From NCBI GenBank assembly GCA_030146445.1, contig JASLBT010000387.1, positions 1 through 9,015 of the forward strand: a DNA stretch of 9,015 bases, given 5' to 3'. The notes under the pieces were generated by a model, which saw only the letters and a list, made by a program, of their open reading frames with translations, did not search any database and had not been told where the DNA came from. A program made the position numbers and the translations under genes. The DNA is from Segetibacter sp. Lineage in GTDB: Bacteria; Bacteroidota; Bacteroidia; Chitinophagales; Chitinophagaceae. Positions 1 to 6,723 of the stretch are shown here, in pieces (the stretch's first letter is position 1; every line of letters starts with the position of its first letter).

Positions 1-1
1 G

Positions 2-526
2 TTCATGTTTCACGCAGCAAAGTACGGATTTAAGATGGCCAATTCTCTTGGCCTTGAAAACTGGGTAAATGTATACCGTGGCGATCTTGGGATAGCTTTA
101 TCCGATACTTATACCACTGATGTCTTCTTTAGATCTTTTGATAAAAAGTTTGGAAAATTATTCGACGGGGTTCGGCACGACAGCGGTGACCCATTGACCT
201 TTGCTGCCAAAACAATTGATCATTATAAAAGTTTAGGGATTAACCCCATTTCAAAAACCATCATCTTCTCAGATGCCCTTAATTACGGGAAGGTCGACCG
301 GATCGCAGATTTCTGTAAAGGGAAGATTGGTTTTTCTTTTGGCATTGGAACTAACTTTACGAACGATGTCGGCGTTAAACCGATGAACGTTGTAATGAAA
401 CTTATTGCAGCATTTCCGGAAAATGATGCATGGATACCCGTTGTTAAACTTTCAGACGAGAGCGGCAAGGTCACCGGCGATCCCGAAATGATCGGTCTTG
501 CAAAGCAGTTGCTTCAACTCGCGTAA
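2..526 (+). CDS. pncB: Nicotinate phosphoribosyltransferase, C-terminal part (5' end outside window)
   Basis: This is the last 174 residues of nicotinate phosphoribosyltransferase, the cytoplasmic enzyme that makes nicotinate mononucleotide from nicotinate and PRPP (with ATP hydrolysis) in the Preiss-Handler NAD salvage route. Diagnostic segments read in order are GIALSDTYTTDVFF, the loop LFDGVRHDSGDP, KTIIFSDALN, the phosphate-binding SFGIGTNFTNDVG, VKPMNVVMKL and the family ending VKLSDESGKVTGDP. They match E. coli PncB from memory (GIALTD, GLRHDSGDP, SFGIGT, KLSDSPGK). The family is about 390-400 residues long, so a little under half is present. The autophosphorylated His is expected just upstream, outside the window. 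The open frame continues through position 2, so the Met at 5 is internal. The TAA stop at 524-526 directly touches the stop of the convergent gene, leaving no room for a terminator between them. Confidence 0.95.
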   Translation, partial: FMFHAAKYGFKMANSLGLENWVNVYRGDLGIALSDTYTTDVFFRSFDKKFGKLFDGVRHDSGDPLTFAAKTIDHYKSLGINPISKTIIFSDALNYGKVDRIADFCKGKIGFSFGIGTNFTNDVGVKPMNVVMKLIAAFPENDAWIPVVKLSDESGKVTGDPEMIGLAKQLLQLA

Positions 527-1297
527 TTAGTAGTCAACAGAGTCGAATACGCTGGAGTGAACGATAGGTTTTTCAAGGTCAAACTTGTCGTTGATACCCG
601 TGATGATTTCTGCTATCCATTTAGGTGAATATGGCGAGATGTAGATCTTTTCGATCAGCACATTGAGGTCGGCATTGATGAATACCCCGTTATAAATCCC
701 CTGCTCTTCCCAGCACATCTCATTATCCTCGCCATCAGAGATAACATAACAACAGCGTACTTCATTTTCATATTCATATAGAGAACGCTTTCGAAGAAAA
801 GGAATAAGTGAATTCCCAAAGGGAATATGTTCCGCTTTTTCGTTGTAGTAATTAACCTTACCGATGTGAATGGCTTTGTCCGTTATTTTAAAGGACTCTA
901 TGAGTCGCTTACACGTAGTTTGAATGGCTACACCATAGTTGCCCTTAGCGTAAATGTTCCACATGGCGTAATTTTCAGCGTTGTTACTGTGCCAGCTGCT
1001 GATCGTTACCGAATTCCGCATTTCATTGTGTTCTTTCGCAAGCCTTTCCACCTCTTCCCGGGCGATAGCCGATGTATGGTCGTGTACCTGGGTAAGTGTT
1101 TTTTTACGTAGCTCGTGGTAGATCTGCTTCTTACTCCTTTTTGTAATCATGCCTTCGAAAGGATCCTCGAACCGGTCGGCCCTGTTAAAAAATAATTTCT
1201 GCTTCAGCAGCAGGTCAAGGTATCTTGGAATGTCCTGGTATCGCCATAAAATCGTATCCTCCTCAGGCAATTCAAACTCGGGGTGTTGTTCAAACAT
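527..1297 (-). CDS. DUF2971-family protein of unknown function
   Basis: This is a soluble protein of 256 residues with no signal peptide or membrane segment. It matches the pattern I know for DUF2971. An N-terminal LWRY (17-20) is followed by a hydrophobic helix and FFNRADRFEDPFEG (36-49). Then come SSWHSNNAENYAMWNIYA (100-117), YGVAIQTT (121-128), and KRSLYEYENEVRCC (170-183), which corresponds to the family's K-x-x-x-aromatic-E-x-E-V-R stretch. IEKIYISP (215-222) lies near the end. No catalytic activity is established for the family as far as I know. I chose the ATG at 1297 over a GTG 21 bp upstream (1318). The sequence AGAGAGGAG lies three bases before this ATG, the strongest ribosome-binding site in the window, and the longer start would translate that site. 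It is transcribed toward pncB with no space between the stops. Its own upstream region shows no clear promoter. Confidence 0.8.
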   Translation of the reverse strand: MFEQHPEFELPEEDTILWRYQDIPRYLDLLLKQKLFFNRADRFEDPFEGMITKRSKKQIYHELRKKTLTQVHDHTSAIAREEVERLAKEHNEMRNSVTISSWHSNNAENYAMWNIYAKGNYGVAIQTTCKRLIESFKITDKAIHIGKVNYYNEKAEHIPFGNSLIPFLRKRSLYEYENEVRCCYVISDGEDNEMCWEEQGIYNGVFINADLNVLIEKIYISPYSPKWIAEIITGINDKFDLEKPIVHSSVFDSVDY

Positions 1298-1300
1298 AAT

Positions 1301-1309
1301 CTCCTCTCT
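1301..1309 (-). promoter_or_regulatory. Strong ribosome binding site deciding the DUF2971 start
   Basis: Read on the minus strand the site is AGAGAGGAG followed by ATT and the ATG at 1297. It is a near-perfect Shine-Dalgarno sequence in a genome where most other genes here lack one. It rules against the longer GTG start at 1318. Confidence 0.75.
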
Positions 1310-1626
1310 TTTTAACACACCCGCATGGATTTAAAATGCATGCCAGCCATTAAGTTATTTCATGATATCACCTTACGACTCCGGTTCAAACCGCGTGCAA
1401 AAGCATAGGGCTGCTCATGCGTAAAAGGGGAAAAACGCTAATTGATTGTACCACAATAACGTTGCACACGAACTACAGCCCGGCGGGCATACCATAAAAC
1501 CTGTCGGCAGAAACTTCATTGCGGTTAATTTGAAAAGCTCTTGGAGTAGAACATTTCGCCGGCCGGATTTATGCTTACAATCTTACCTATTTTGATCACG
1601 ATTGATTTAAAAAAGAGTTGATACGC
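1310..1626. other. Intergenic gap of about 320 bp, no gene seen
   Basis: This lies between the 5' end of the DUF2971 gene and the 3' end of the lyase-like gene, both on the minus strand. I see no credible small gene or RNA. There are only weak dyads (for example ATTGT-acc-ACAAT near 1445-1457), no U-tailed hairpin after the lyase stop, and no good match to a Bacteroidota or sigma-70 promoter before the DUF2971 gene. The gap must still hold the DUF2971 promoter unless that gene is read through from the lyase gene. Confidence 0.5.
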
Positions 1627-2718
1627 TTAGGTCCAATATAAGATCTTCGCTTTTGGAAAACGTGCACCTATTTCCCTGTAGAAAAGCGATCTTAATTGCG
1701 TCATCATTTCATTTGTATACACATATTTGCTTCCGCCAAACTTGTTCCGCTTTACCGACCGGCTCTCTTCATCCATCTCCAGTTTTGTATTGGGGTACCA
1801 ACCCAACAGCACCTCCTTTGATCCCGGGGTAAAGCGGTGTGTAATTAACTCAAAGGTCAGGTCAGTATCAAAATCAAGCTGCTGCTGTAATTGTTCAAGC
1901 ATGTCGGTATATGCTGCTTGCCAGCCTTCTATCGGCATAATCGGCGCTAACACAACCCCGATCGGGTAGGCACCACCGCCTCGTGCCCGCGGCAGTGCAA
2001 GTTTCCGCAGAGCAGCGATTCTTTGCCCGATACTTGTTGTTCCCCCTTCCAGCCGGCGGGAAATTACCGGCGCATTCAAACTGATCCGCCAGCGGGTATG
2101 TGCATTATGGTCGAGGTCGAGCAATGGATCAACTGCATCGAATTTGGTGGTAAATCGCAGGTGACAATCCTTTTGTCGGCCAAAAAACCGTATACTTTCG
2201 GAAAGACTGCCGGTGAGGTGTTCAATGCCAAGAGGATCGGTATAACAACTTGCTTCAAACGAGGTCACCTTGCCGGAAAGGCGATAGTTAACCGTTTGTT
2301 GTAAAATGAGTGGCAGGTTAGCAAAAACCCTGATCGCAGGCGGCCCCTGGAGACTGCCCGCGAGATAACAATATTGGCAGTGGGCAGGACATCCTTCAGC
2401 AAGGTTAAACTGAAAATCTGCGGAAGGTGGAATGGGCCGGAACTTAAAGGCTGAAGGTGGCGCCTGTACAACGGCAAGGGTGTTTTTCGCGATCTTGTAT
2501 GTCTCGCGTTCGGTTTCACCCCGTAGACCGGTTATGCGGTTCGTTTTAAGCAGCTCGACGCGAAGGTTCATATTGGATACCCGTTCGAGGATCGCTTTCC
2601 CGAATGGTTCTTCCAAAGCACCGGGAGTAAACAATACACGTTGAGGAAGCCAGAGTTTTCCTGGCTTTTCAATTGTAGATTGTGTTGTTGGGGTAATCTG
2701 CAGGTCGTCGGTTAACAT
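1627..2718 (-). CDS. Radical-SAM protein of the spore photoproduct lyase family
   Basis: This protein of 363 residues resembles Bacillus spore photoproduct lyase (SplB, about 342 residues) along its whole length. The radical-SAM cluster motif is CPAHCQYCY (Cys110, Cys114, Cys117), which binds the [4Fe-4S] cluster that cleaves S-adenosylmethionine. FEASCYTD supplies Cys158, the counterpart of the hydrogen-donor Cys141 of B. subtilis. Tyr116 and Tyr118 match its Tyr97/Tyr99 relay. Other shared blocks are LRFTTKFDAVDPLLD (187-201), VVLAPIMPIEGW (255-266), FELITHRFT (289-297), TKLEMDEE (311-318) and KYVYTNE. The known family enzyme reverses the UV-made thymine dimer called spore photoproduct. Here the substrate is inferred. 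Differences are Tyr after the catalytic Cys where Bacillus has Thr, and a small Arg/Gly-rich insertion (243-249). No splA or sporulation gene is nearby. The ATG at 2718 has a weak ribosome-binding site but sits about 20 bases after a good promoter. Confidence 0.88.
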   Translation of the reverse strand: MLTDDLQITPTTQSTIEKPGKLWLPQRVLFTPGALEEPFGKAILERVSNMNLRVELLKTNRITGLRGETERETYKIAKNTLAVVQAPPSAFKFRPIPPSADFQFNLAEGCPAHCQYCYLAGSLQGPPAIRVFANLPLILQQTVNYRLSGKVTSFEASCYTDPLGIEHLTGSLSESIRFFGRQKDCHLRFTTKFDAVDPLLDLDHNAHTRWRISLNAPVISRRLEGGTTSIGQRIAALRKLALPRARGGGAYPIGVVLAPIMPIEGWQAAYTDMLEQLQQQLDFDTDLTFELITHRFTPGSKEVLLGWYPNTKLEMDEESRSVKRNKFGGSKYVYTNEMMTQLRSLFYREIGARFPKAKILYWT

Positions 2719-2730
2719 AAGCTATCAACA

Positions 2731-2752
2731 ATAACCGATGGTTAATGGTTAT
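2731..2752. promoter_or_regulatory. Operator-like dyad over the lyase-gene -10 and start site
   Basis: ATAACC (2731-2736) and GGTTAT (2747-2752) form a 6-bp inverted repeat with a 10-base centre. The same stretch contains a perfect tandem ATGGTTA-ATGGTTA (2738-2751). It covers the predicted -10 box and transcription start, where a repressor would act. Six-base arms are short enough to arise by chance. Confidence 0.3.
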
Positions 2753-2776
2753 AAAATCAGGGGTAGAAAGTGTCAA
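2748..2776 (-). promoter_or_regulatory. Sigma-70-like promoter of the lyase-family gene
   Basis: On the minus strand TTGACA (2776-2771) is followed by 17 bases and TATAAC (2753-2748). This is a perfect -35 box at ideal spacing with one mismatch in the -10. Transcription would start near 2741, giving a leader of about 20 bases before the ATG at 2718. TTTTGAC also contains the TTTG of Bacteroidota -33 boxes, but the -10 is not the TAnnTTTG type, so the sigma factor is uncertain. Confidence 0.5.
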
Positions 2777-3381
2777 AAGCGCGTTAAATGGTTTCCATAA
2801 AGGTGATGAACTACGAGTAATGAAACGTGATCGCCTGAAGGAGTCAGGTGTTAAGATTTAGGAGTTGAAAGTGGGTTGAAGAGAAATGAAATAAGCTGTA
2901 AAACATAGCTGCTTGTTCTTATGCCCATGTACAACAGTTGCTTTTCTGACGATGACAACCGGGGGCTGAAATTCCTGTGCTTGCCGGCAATCAGCTTTTT
3001 AAGTGATTTCAACTTTTCAGCTGATCAACCCCGCTCCGCAAAGCGATGCGGTACAAGAGCGCGACGCAACGATGTTGAATACAGATTTAAGGTCGGGAGC
3101 AAAAAACCATCACCCTTATACGCTGGTTCGAAACTCAAAAGCAACGAAGTATCCGCGCTATTGCGCTCGGAAAGTCGTTAAAGAGTCAGTTAACGAAATG
3201 ATCAAAAAATTAAGGTCGCAACAGAACTTCGCCGCCGAAACCCGTGATCACCTTAAGGTAGCTACCACTGCCGGGAACCTGTGCAAACGACACCACAGTT
3301 CGCATGCAAGCGGTTTGCAAAACTTCCCGAAAGTATATCTGCCTTCTGCAGCGGTCATCCGGGTTTAACCCATGCGGGTCA
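2777..3381. other. Long intergenic gap between divergent genes; no convincing gene
   Basis: About 600 bp lie between the lyase-gene promoter and the dehydrogenase promoter. One frame is open from 3003 to 3368 (GTG start, 121 codons) and another from 2921 to 3181, overlapping it. Neither has a ribosome-binding site, recognisable motif or protein-like composition throughout, so I do not call them genes. The tract around codons 58-95 of the longer frame (VVKESVNEMIKKLRSQQNF onward) is the most protein-like part and could be a decayed gene. Weak dyads are present, such as the hairpin at 2832-2850 and TCGTTAA/TTAACGA at 3175-3196. No known RNA family was recognised. Confidence 0.5.
2832..2850. other. 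Small hairpin in the intergenic gap
   Basis: CGCCTGA-aggag-TCAGGTG forms a 7-bp stem (one G-T pair) with a 5-base loop. It has no T-run on either side, so it is not a normal intrinsic terminator. It lies upstream of the lyase-gene promoter and has no assigned role. Confidence 0.3.
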
Positions 3382-3410
3382 TTTGCTTATGGTATGGTTA
3401 TTTAGTTTTG
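3382..3410 (+). promoter_or_regulatory. Bacteroidota-type promoter of the NADH dehydrogenase gene
   Basis: TTTG (3382-3385), a 17-base spacer and TAGTTTTG (3403-3410) match the primary-sigma promoter described in Bacteroidota (TTTG or TTG, about 17-23 bases, TAnnTTTG) in every specified position. Transcription would start around 3415-3418. It lies downstream of the ATG at 3372, which argues that translation starts at the ATG at 3441 instead. Confidence 0.6.
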
Positions 3411-3415
3411 CTTAC

Positions 3416-3432
3416 TATGCTCTCAGAGCATA
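3416..3432. promoter_or_regulatory. Perfect 17-base dyad at the dehydrogenase transcription start
   Basis: TATGCTCT-C-AGAGCATA has 8-bp arms around a single central base, with no mismatch. It begins at the predicted transcription start and ends eight bases before the ATG at 3441. As DNA it is placed like an operator. In the RNA it would be a poor tight hairpin because the central loop is only one base, though opening the inner pairs would leave a 5-6 bp stem. The protein that would bind is unknown. Confidence 0.5.
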
Positions 3433-3440
3433 ATCCTAGT

Positions 3441-4745
3441 ATGGCAAATAATTTACAACCAGGTAGTTGCCCACGCGTTGTGGTGGTCGGCGGTGGCTTC
3501 GGCGGACTTGAGCTCGCAAAACACTTACGAAGTAAGAAGGTGGAAGTGATACTGGTTGACCGGCATAACTACCATACTTTCCAGCCATTGTTATACCAGG
3601 TAGCTACGGGGGCACTCGAAGCGGAAACGATCGCCTTTCCGATCAGGCGGATATTTCAGCACCATCGTAACCTGAACTTCCGGCTCGCCGATGTAAAACA
3701 AATAAACCCGGAGAAAAATACGATCGAAACCAGCGTCGGGGAGATCGCATATGATTACCTCGTTTTGGCAACAGGTGCCTCAACAAACTTTTTCGGTGAT
3801 AAACTGCTCGAGCATTATACTATGGGAATGAAAACAATTCCCGAGGCGCTCAATCTTCGCAGCATGATCCTGCAAAGTCTTGAATGTGCAGTAACGGAAA
3901 GGGACCCGGTAGAAAAAGAGGAGCTCATGACTTTTGTAATTGTAGGCGGCGGTCCAACCGGAACTGAACTGGCGGGTGCACTGGCAGAGCTCAGAAATCA
4001 TACGCTTCGGAAGGATTATCCCAGTCTTAATCCCGGCGATATGCGGGTATTCCTCGTTGAAAGCAAACCCGGTGTATTGAAGGTGATGTCGGAAGAGGCA
4101 TCACGTAAAGCCCAACAGTACCTGGAAGAACTCGGCGTAGTGATCTACAGTGGAGTAAGGGTGAAAAGTTTTGACGGCGAAACGCTGGAGATCAATAATG
4201 GTATGGCAATAAAAACCAGGAACGTGTTGTGGGCAGCGGGAGTGGCAGGCGATTACCCGCCGGGGATCTCCGCCGAAGTGGTAGTAAGTGGAAACAGGCT
4301 GCAGACCGACGAAATAAACCGGTTGAAAGGCTACAACAATATTTTCGCAATCGGGGATGTAGCATCAGTGGTGACTGAAGAAACGCCAAACGGCCACCCC
4401 GGAGTGGCACAGGTGGCGATACAACAAGGCAAGCACCTGGCGCGGAACCTGCTTGCAATTGTTGAAAACAGGCCCACAAAACCTTTTAAGTACAACGACA
4501 AGGGTTCAATGGCAACGATAGGGCGTAATAAGGCAGTTGCCGACATAGGCCGGTTTAAGACCCAGGGCTTCAGGGCCTGGGTACTCTGGTGCTTTGTTCA
4601 CCTGTTTTCGCTTATCGGCGGCAGGAACAAACTCGCTGTCTTCACCGGCTGGATCACCAGGTACTTCACCTACAACGGCTCATCGCGGATTATTATACGT
4701 CCATTTAGCCGCGAACTTATGCGCGAGGATACTGCGGCCAAATAG
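3441..4745 (+). CDS. ndh: Type II NADH:quinone oxidoreductase (NDH-2)
   Basis: This is a single-subunit, FAD-containing, non-proton-pumping NADH dehydrogenase that passes electrons from NADH to the quinone pool at the inner face of the cytoplasmic membrane. Of its 434 residues, GGGFGG (17-22) with VD at the end of the next strand (Asp40) forms the FAD-binding fold. HNYHTFQPLLYQVATG (42-57) is typical of the family. LVLATGAST follows (108-115). GGGPTG (169-174) with acidic Glu207 forms the NAD(H) fold and favours NADH over NADPH. AIGDVA (303-308) contacts FAD, AQVAIQQG (323-330) is the quinone-site signature, and an amphipathic aromatic C-terminal region (375-412) is the likely membrane anchor. 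I prefer the ATG at 3441 because the family begins just before the first glycine motif and the promoter lies downstream of the ATG at 3372. The upstream frame would add 23 residues. The aminopeptidase gene follows on the same strand with no terminator between. Confidence 0.92.
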   Translation: MANNLQPGSCPRVVVVGGGFGGLELAKHLRSKKVEVILVDRHNYHTFQPLLYQVATGALEAETIAFPIRRIFQHHRNLNFRLADVKQINPEKNTIETSVGEIAYDYLVLATGASTNFFGDKLLEHYTMGMKTIPEALNLRSMILQSLECAVTERDPVEKEELMTFVIVGGGPTGTELAGALAELRNHTLRKDYPSLNPGDMRVFLVESKPGVLKVMSEEASRKAQQYLEELGVVIYSGVRVKSFDGETLEINNGMAIKTRNVLWAAGVAGDYPPGISAEVVVSGNRLQTDEINRLKGYNNIFAIGDVASVVTEETPNGHPGVAQVAIQQGKHLARNLLAIVENRPTKPFKYNDKGSMATIGRNKAVADIGRFKTQGFRAWVLWCFVHLFSLIGGRNKLAVFTGWITRYFTYNGSSRIIIRPFSRELMREDTAAK

Positions 4746-4804
4746 CAGTTGATCACACGGGCCAAATGGAATAACCGTTACCTTAACGATTGATATCATT
4801 GCTC

Positions 4805-6658
4805 ATGAAAGTACTATTGGTCCTGGTCGCTATCTCACTTTTTGCGTGTAATCAGAAAACCGCCAAACACCGTGGTAGAGAATTAAGCAACGAACCGGAC
4901 CCGCATACACTTGCCGATCCGGTTACCGCTGTCGTCCGACATCTTGATCTTGACCTGAACGTGGATTTCGCATCAAAGACACTTACCGGTAAGGCGACGT
5001 GGGCCATTGACAATATATCCAAAGGCAGGGAAATAGTTTTTGATACAAAAAACCTCTCCATCCAAAAAGTGACGCTTGGCAGAGAAGAACGTGCCGCCAG
5101 GTTTACGCTTTCAAAAGAGGATTCGATATTAGGTTCTGCGTTACGCATTCCTATCGAGCCAGCAACTACTTCCATCAGTGTTTATTATACCACCAGTCCG
5201 GGTGCCGGTGCGCTACAATGGCTTGAACCACAACAAACGGGAGGCAAACAAGAACCTTTCCTGTTTACCCAGTCACAACCCATTCTTGCAAGGAGCTGGA
5301 TACCCTGCCAGGATGGTCCCGGGATAAGGTTTACTTATGACGCTACTGTGCGTGTTCCACCGCAACTGATGGCAGTTATGAGCGCTGAAAATCCCACGCA
5401 AAAATCCGACAGCGGCATCTACCACTTTAAACAAACCAGAGCTATTCCATCTTATCTGCTGGCGCTCGCTGTTGGCGATTTAGCCTTTCAGGCGGTAGAT
5501 AGCCGTACAGGTATATACGCCGAACCATCCATGCTAAAGAAAGCAGCCGCTGAATTTGCAGACATGGGTAAGATGGTTCAGGCGGCAGAAAAGCTGTATG
5601 GGCCTTACCGCTGGGGCAGGTACGACGTATTGGTATTACCTCCAAGCTTTCCATATGGCGGAATGGAAAACCCCAATCTTACGTTCCTAACGCCGACCGT
5701 AATTGCCGGCGACAGGTCGCTGGTAAGTGTAATTGCACATGAGCTCGCGCACAGTTGGAGCGGCAACCTGGTAACCAACGCCAGTTGGAACGACATGTGG
5801 CTAAATGAGGGATTTACCACCTATTTTGAACGCCGGATTGTTGAAGAAATCTATGGCGTAGAGGAAGCAAGGATGCAGGAGGTATTGGGGCGGCAATCAT
5901 TACTGGCAGAGATCGCTGATAAGGGTGCAACGAATGTAGACACTAAACTTAAAGCTGACCTGGCCGGCCGTGATCCTGACGCCGTTATTGGTGATATCGC
6001 TTATGAGAAGGGCTATGCTTTTATCCGTACTATCGAGGAAGCTGTTGGACGAAACAAACTCGACACATTTCTAAGGCAGCACTTTGATAAAAATGCATTT
6101 CAATCACAAACGACAGAACAGTTTGTTGCAAGCCTTAACAGCGAACTCCTAAATGGTAGTAAAGGGCTGTCAGACAAAATAAGGGTAACTGATTGGGTAT
6201 ACAAACCCGGTCTCCCGGATAATATACCTGTTGCAACTTCCTCTGCCTTCCGGAAAATAGACAGCTTATTGTTCAAATTACGGGATCAGCCCTTAACTGC
6301 CCTCAAACATACAGTTACCTCCACAAACGAAAAGCTGTACCTCATCAGTCACCTCCCTGATGATCTGATCCCGCAGGAAATGATTGCCCTCGACAGGGCA
6401 TTTGAATTTACCAACTCCGGCAATGCTGAAATTCAAACGGCCTGGTACCTGGTTGCAATCAATCGACAATACAGGTCGGCCTATCCTGCAATTGAAAAGT
6501 TTCTTACCCGGGTCGGCCGGCGGAAATTCCTTGTGCCATTATATAAAGAGCTCATTAAGACACCTGATGGCAAAACATGGGCAAAAGCTATTTATACGCG
6601 CGCAAGACCGAATTACCATCCTGTTACTTACAACACAATAGACGAACTGCTGATGTAG
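4805..6658 (+). CDS. M1-family aminopeptidase lipoprotein (leukotriene-A4-hydrolase-like)
   Basis: This is a zinc aminopeptidase of 617 residues that removes N-terminal amino acids from peptides outside the cytoplasm. Residues 1-15 are a lipoprotein signal (MK, hydrophobic core, LFAC), with Cys15 as the lipidated residue. Acidic residues do not follow the Cys, so retention on the periplasmic side is likelier than surface display. The M1 signatures are complete: GGMEN (285-289), HELAH (312-316), and Glu335 in NEGFTTYFE, which gives HExxH-x18-E. Tyr400 in YEKG is the transition-state Tyr, and WVYKPGLP (464-471) starts the C-terminal helical domain. Arg572 and Lys574 in VGRRKF match the substrate-carboxylate pair of human leukotriene A4 hydrolase (Arg563/Lys565). 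An epoxide hydrolase activity cannot be judged. I chose the ATG at 4805 because it gives a typical signal peptide. A TTG at 4790 would add five residues. It lies 59 bp after ndh, so co-transcription is possible. Confidence 0.92.
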   Translation: MKVLLVLVAISLFACNQKTAKHRGRELSNEPDPHTLADPVTAVVRHLDLDLNVDFASKTLTGKATWAIDNISKGREIVFDTKNLSIQKVTLGREERAARFTLSKEDSILGSALRIPIEPATTSISVYYTTSPGAGALQWLEPQQTGGKQEPFLFTQSQPILARSWIPCQDGPGIRFTYDATVRVPPQLMAVMSAENPTQKSDSGIYHFKQTRAIPSYLLALAVGDLAFQAVDSRTGIYAEPSMLKKAAAEFADMGKMVQAAEKLYGPYRWGRYDVLVLPPSFPYGGMENPNLTFLTPTVIAGDRSLVSVIAHELAHSWSGNLVTNASWNDMWLNEGFTTYFERRIVEEIYGVEEARMQEVLGRQSLLAEIADKGATNVDTKLKADLAGRDPDAVIGDIAYEKGYAFIRTIEEAVGRNKLDTFLRQHFDKNAFQSQTTEQFVASLNSELLNGSKGLSDKIRVTDWVYKPGLPDNIPVATSSAFRKIDSLLFKLRDQPLTALKHTVTSTNEKLYLISHLPDDLIPQEMIALDRAFEFTNSGNAEIQTAWYLVAINRQYRSAYPAIEKFLTRVGRRKFLVPLYKELIKTPDGKTWAKAIYTRARPNYHPVTYNTIDELLM

Positions 6659-6723
6659 CTTTTTCGCTGGCATGGTTATTTGAAAGATAGACGAATAACA
6701 TTGTAAACCATTAAATCACTATT

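Noticed and set aside
827..1111. Frame of 94 codons on the + strand inside the DUF2971 gene
   Set aside because: It is a shadow of the minus-strand gene, which has clear family motifs. The same applies to the frames opposite the lyase, ndh, aminopeptidase, reductase and rluE genes.
1298..1318. Upstream GTG start for the DUF2971 gene
   Set aside because: It would place the strong ribosome site inside the coding region. The ATG at 1297 is far better.
2981..2990. Palindrome TTGCCGGCAA in the intergenic gap
   Set aside because: Perfect 10-base palindromes are expected several times by chance in a window of this length, and no promoter lies beside it.
3121..3140. GGTTCGAAAC resembling a tRNA T-arm
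   Set aside because: The flanking bases do not form the 5-bp T stem, and no acceptor, D or anticodon arms can be drawn around it.
3003..3368. Open frame of 121 codons (GTG start) in the large gap, + strand
   Set aside because: It has no ribosome-binding site, no recognisable motif, an erratic composition and an overlapping second frame (2921-3181). It is kept only as part of the gap description.
1319..3379. ACCCGCATGG at 1319-1328 and its complement at 3370-3379
   Set aside because: Many 10-base matches are expected between positions in 9 kb. No mobile-element features (transposase, target duplication) lie between them, and the intervening gene is a normal chromosomal gene.
4790..4804. TTG start adding five residues to the aminopeptidase
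   Set aside because: The ATG at 4805 gives a standard MK-type lipoprotein signal. The extension adds nothing recognisable.
6679..6703. TTTG and TAACATTG as a promoter for the LEA-like gene
   Set aside because: The spacer is only 13 bases and the second box has a mismatch, so it does not fit the Bacteroidota pattern.
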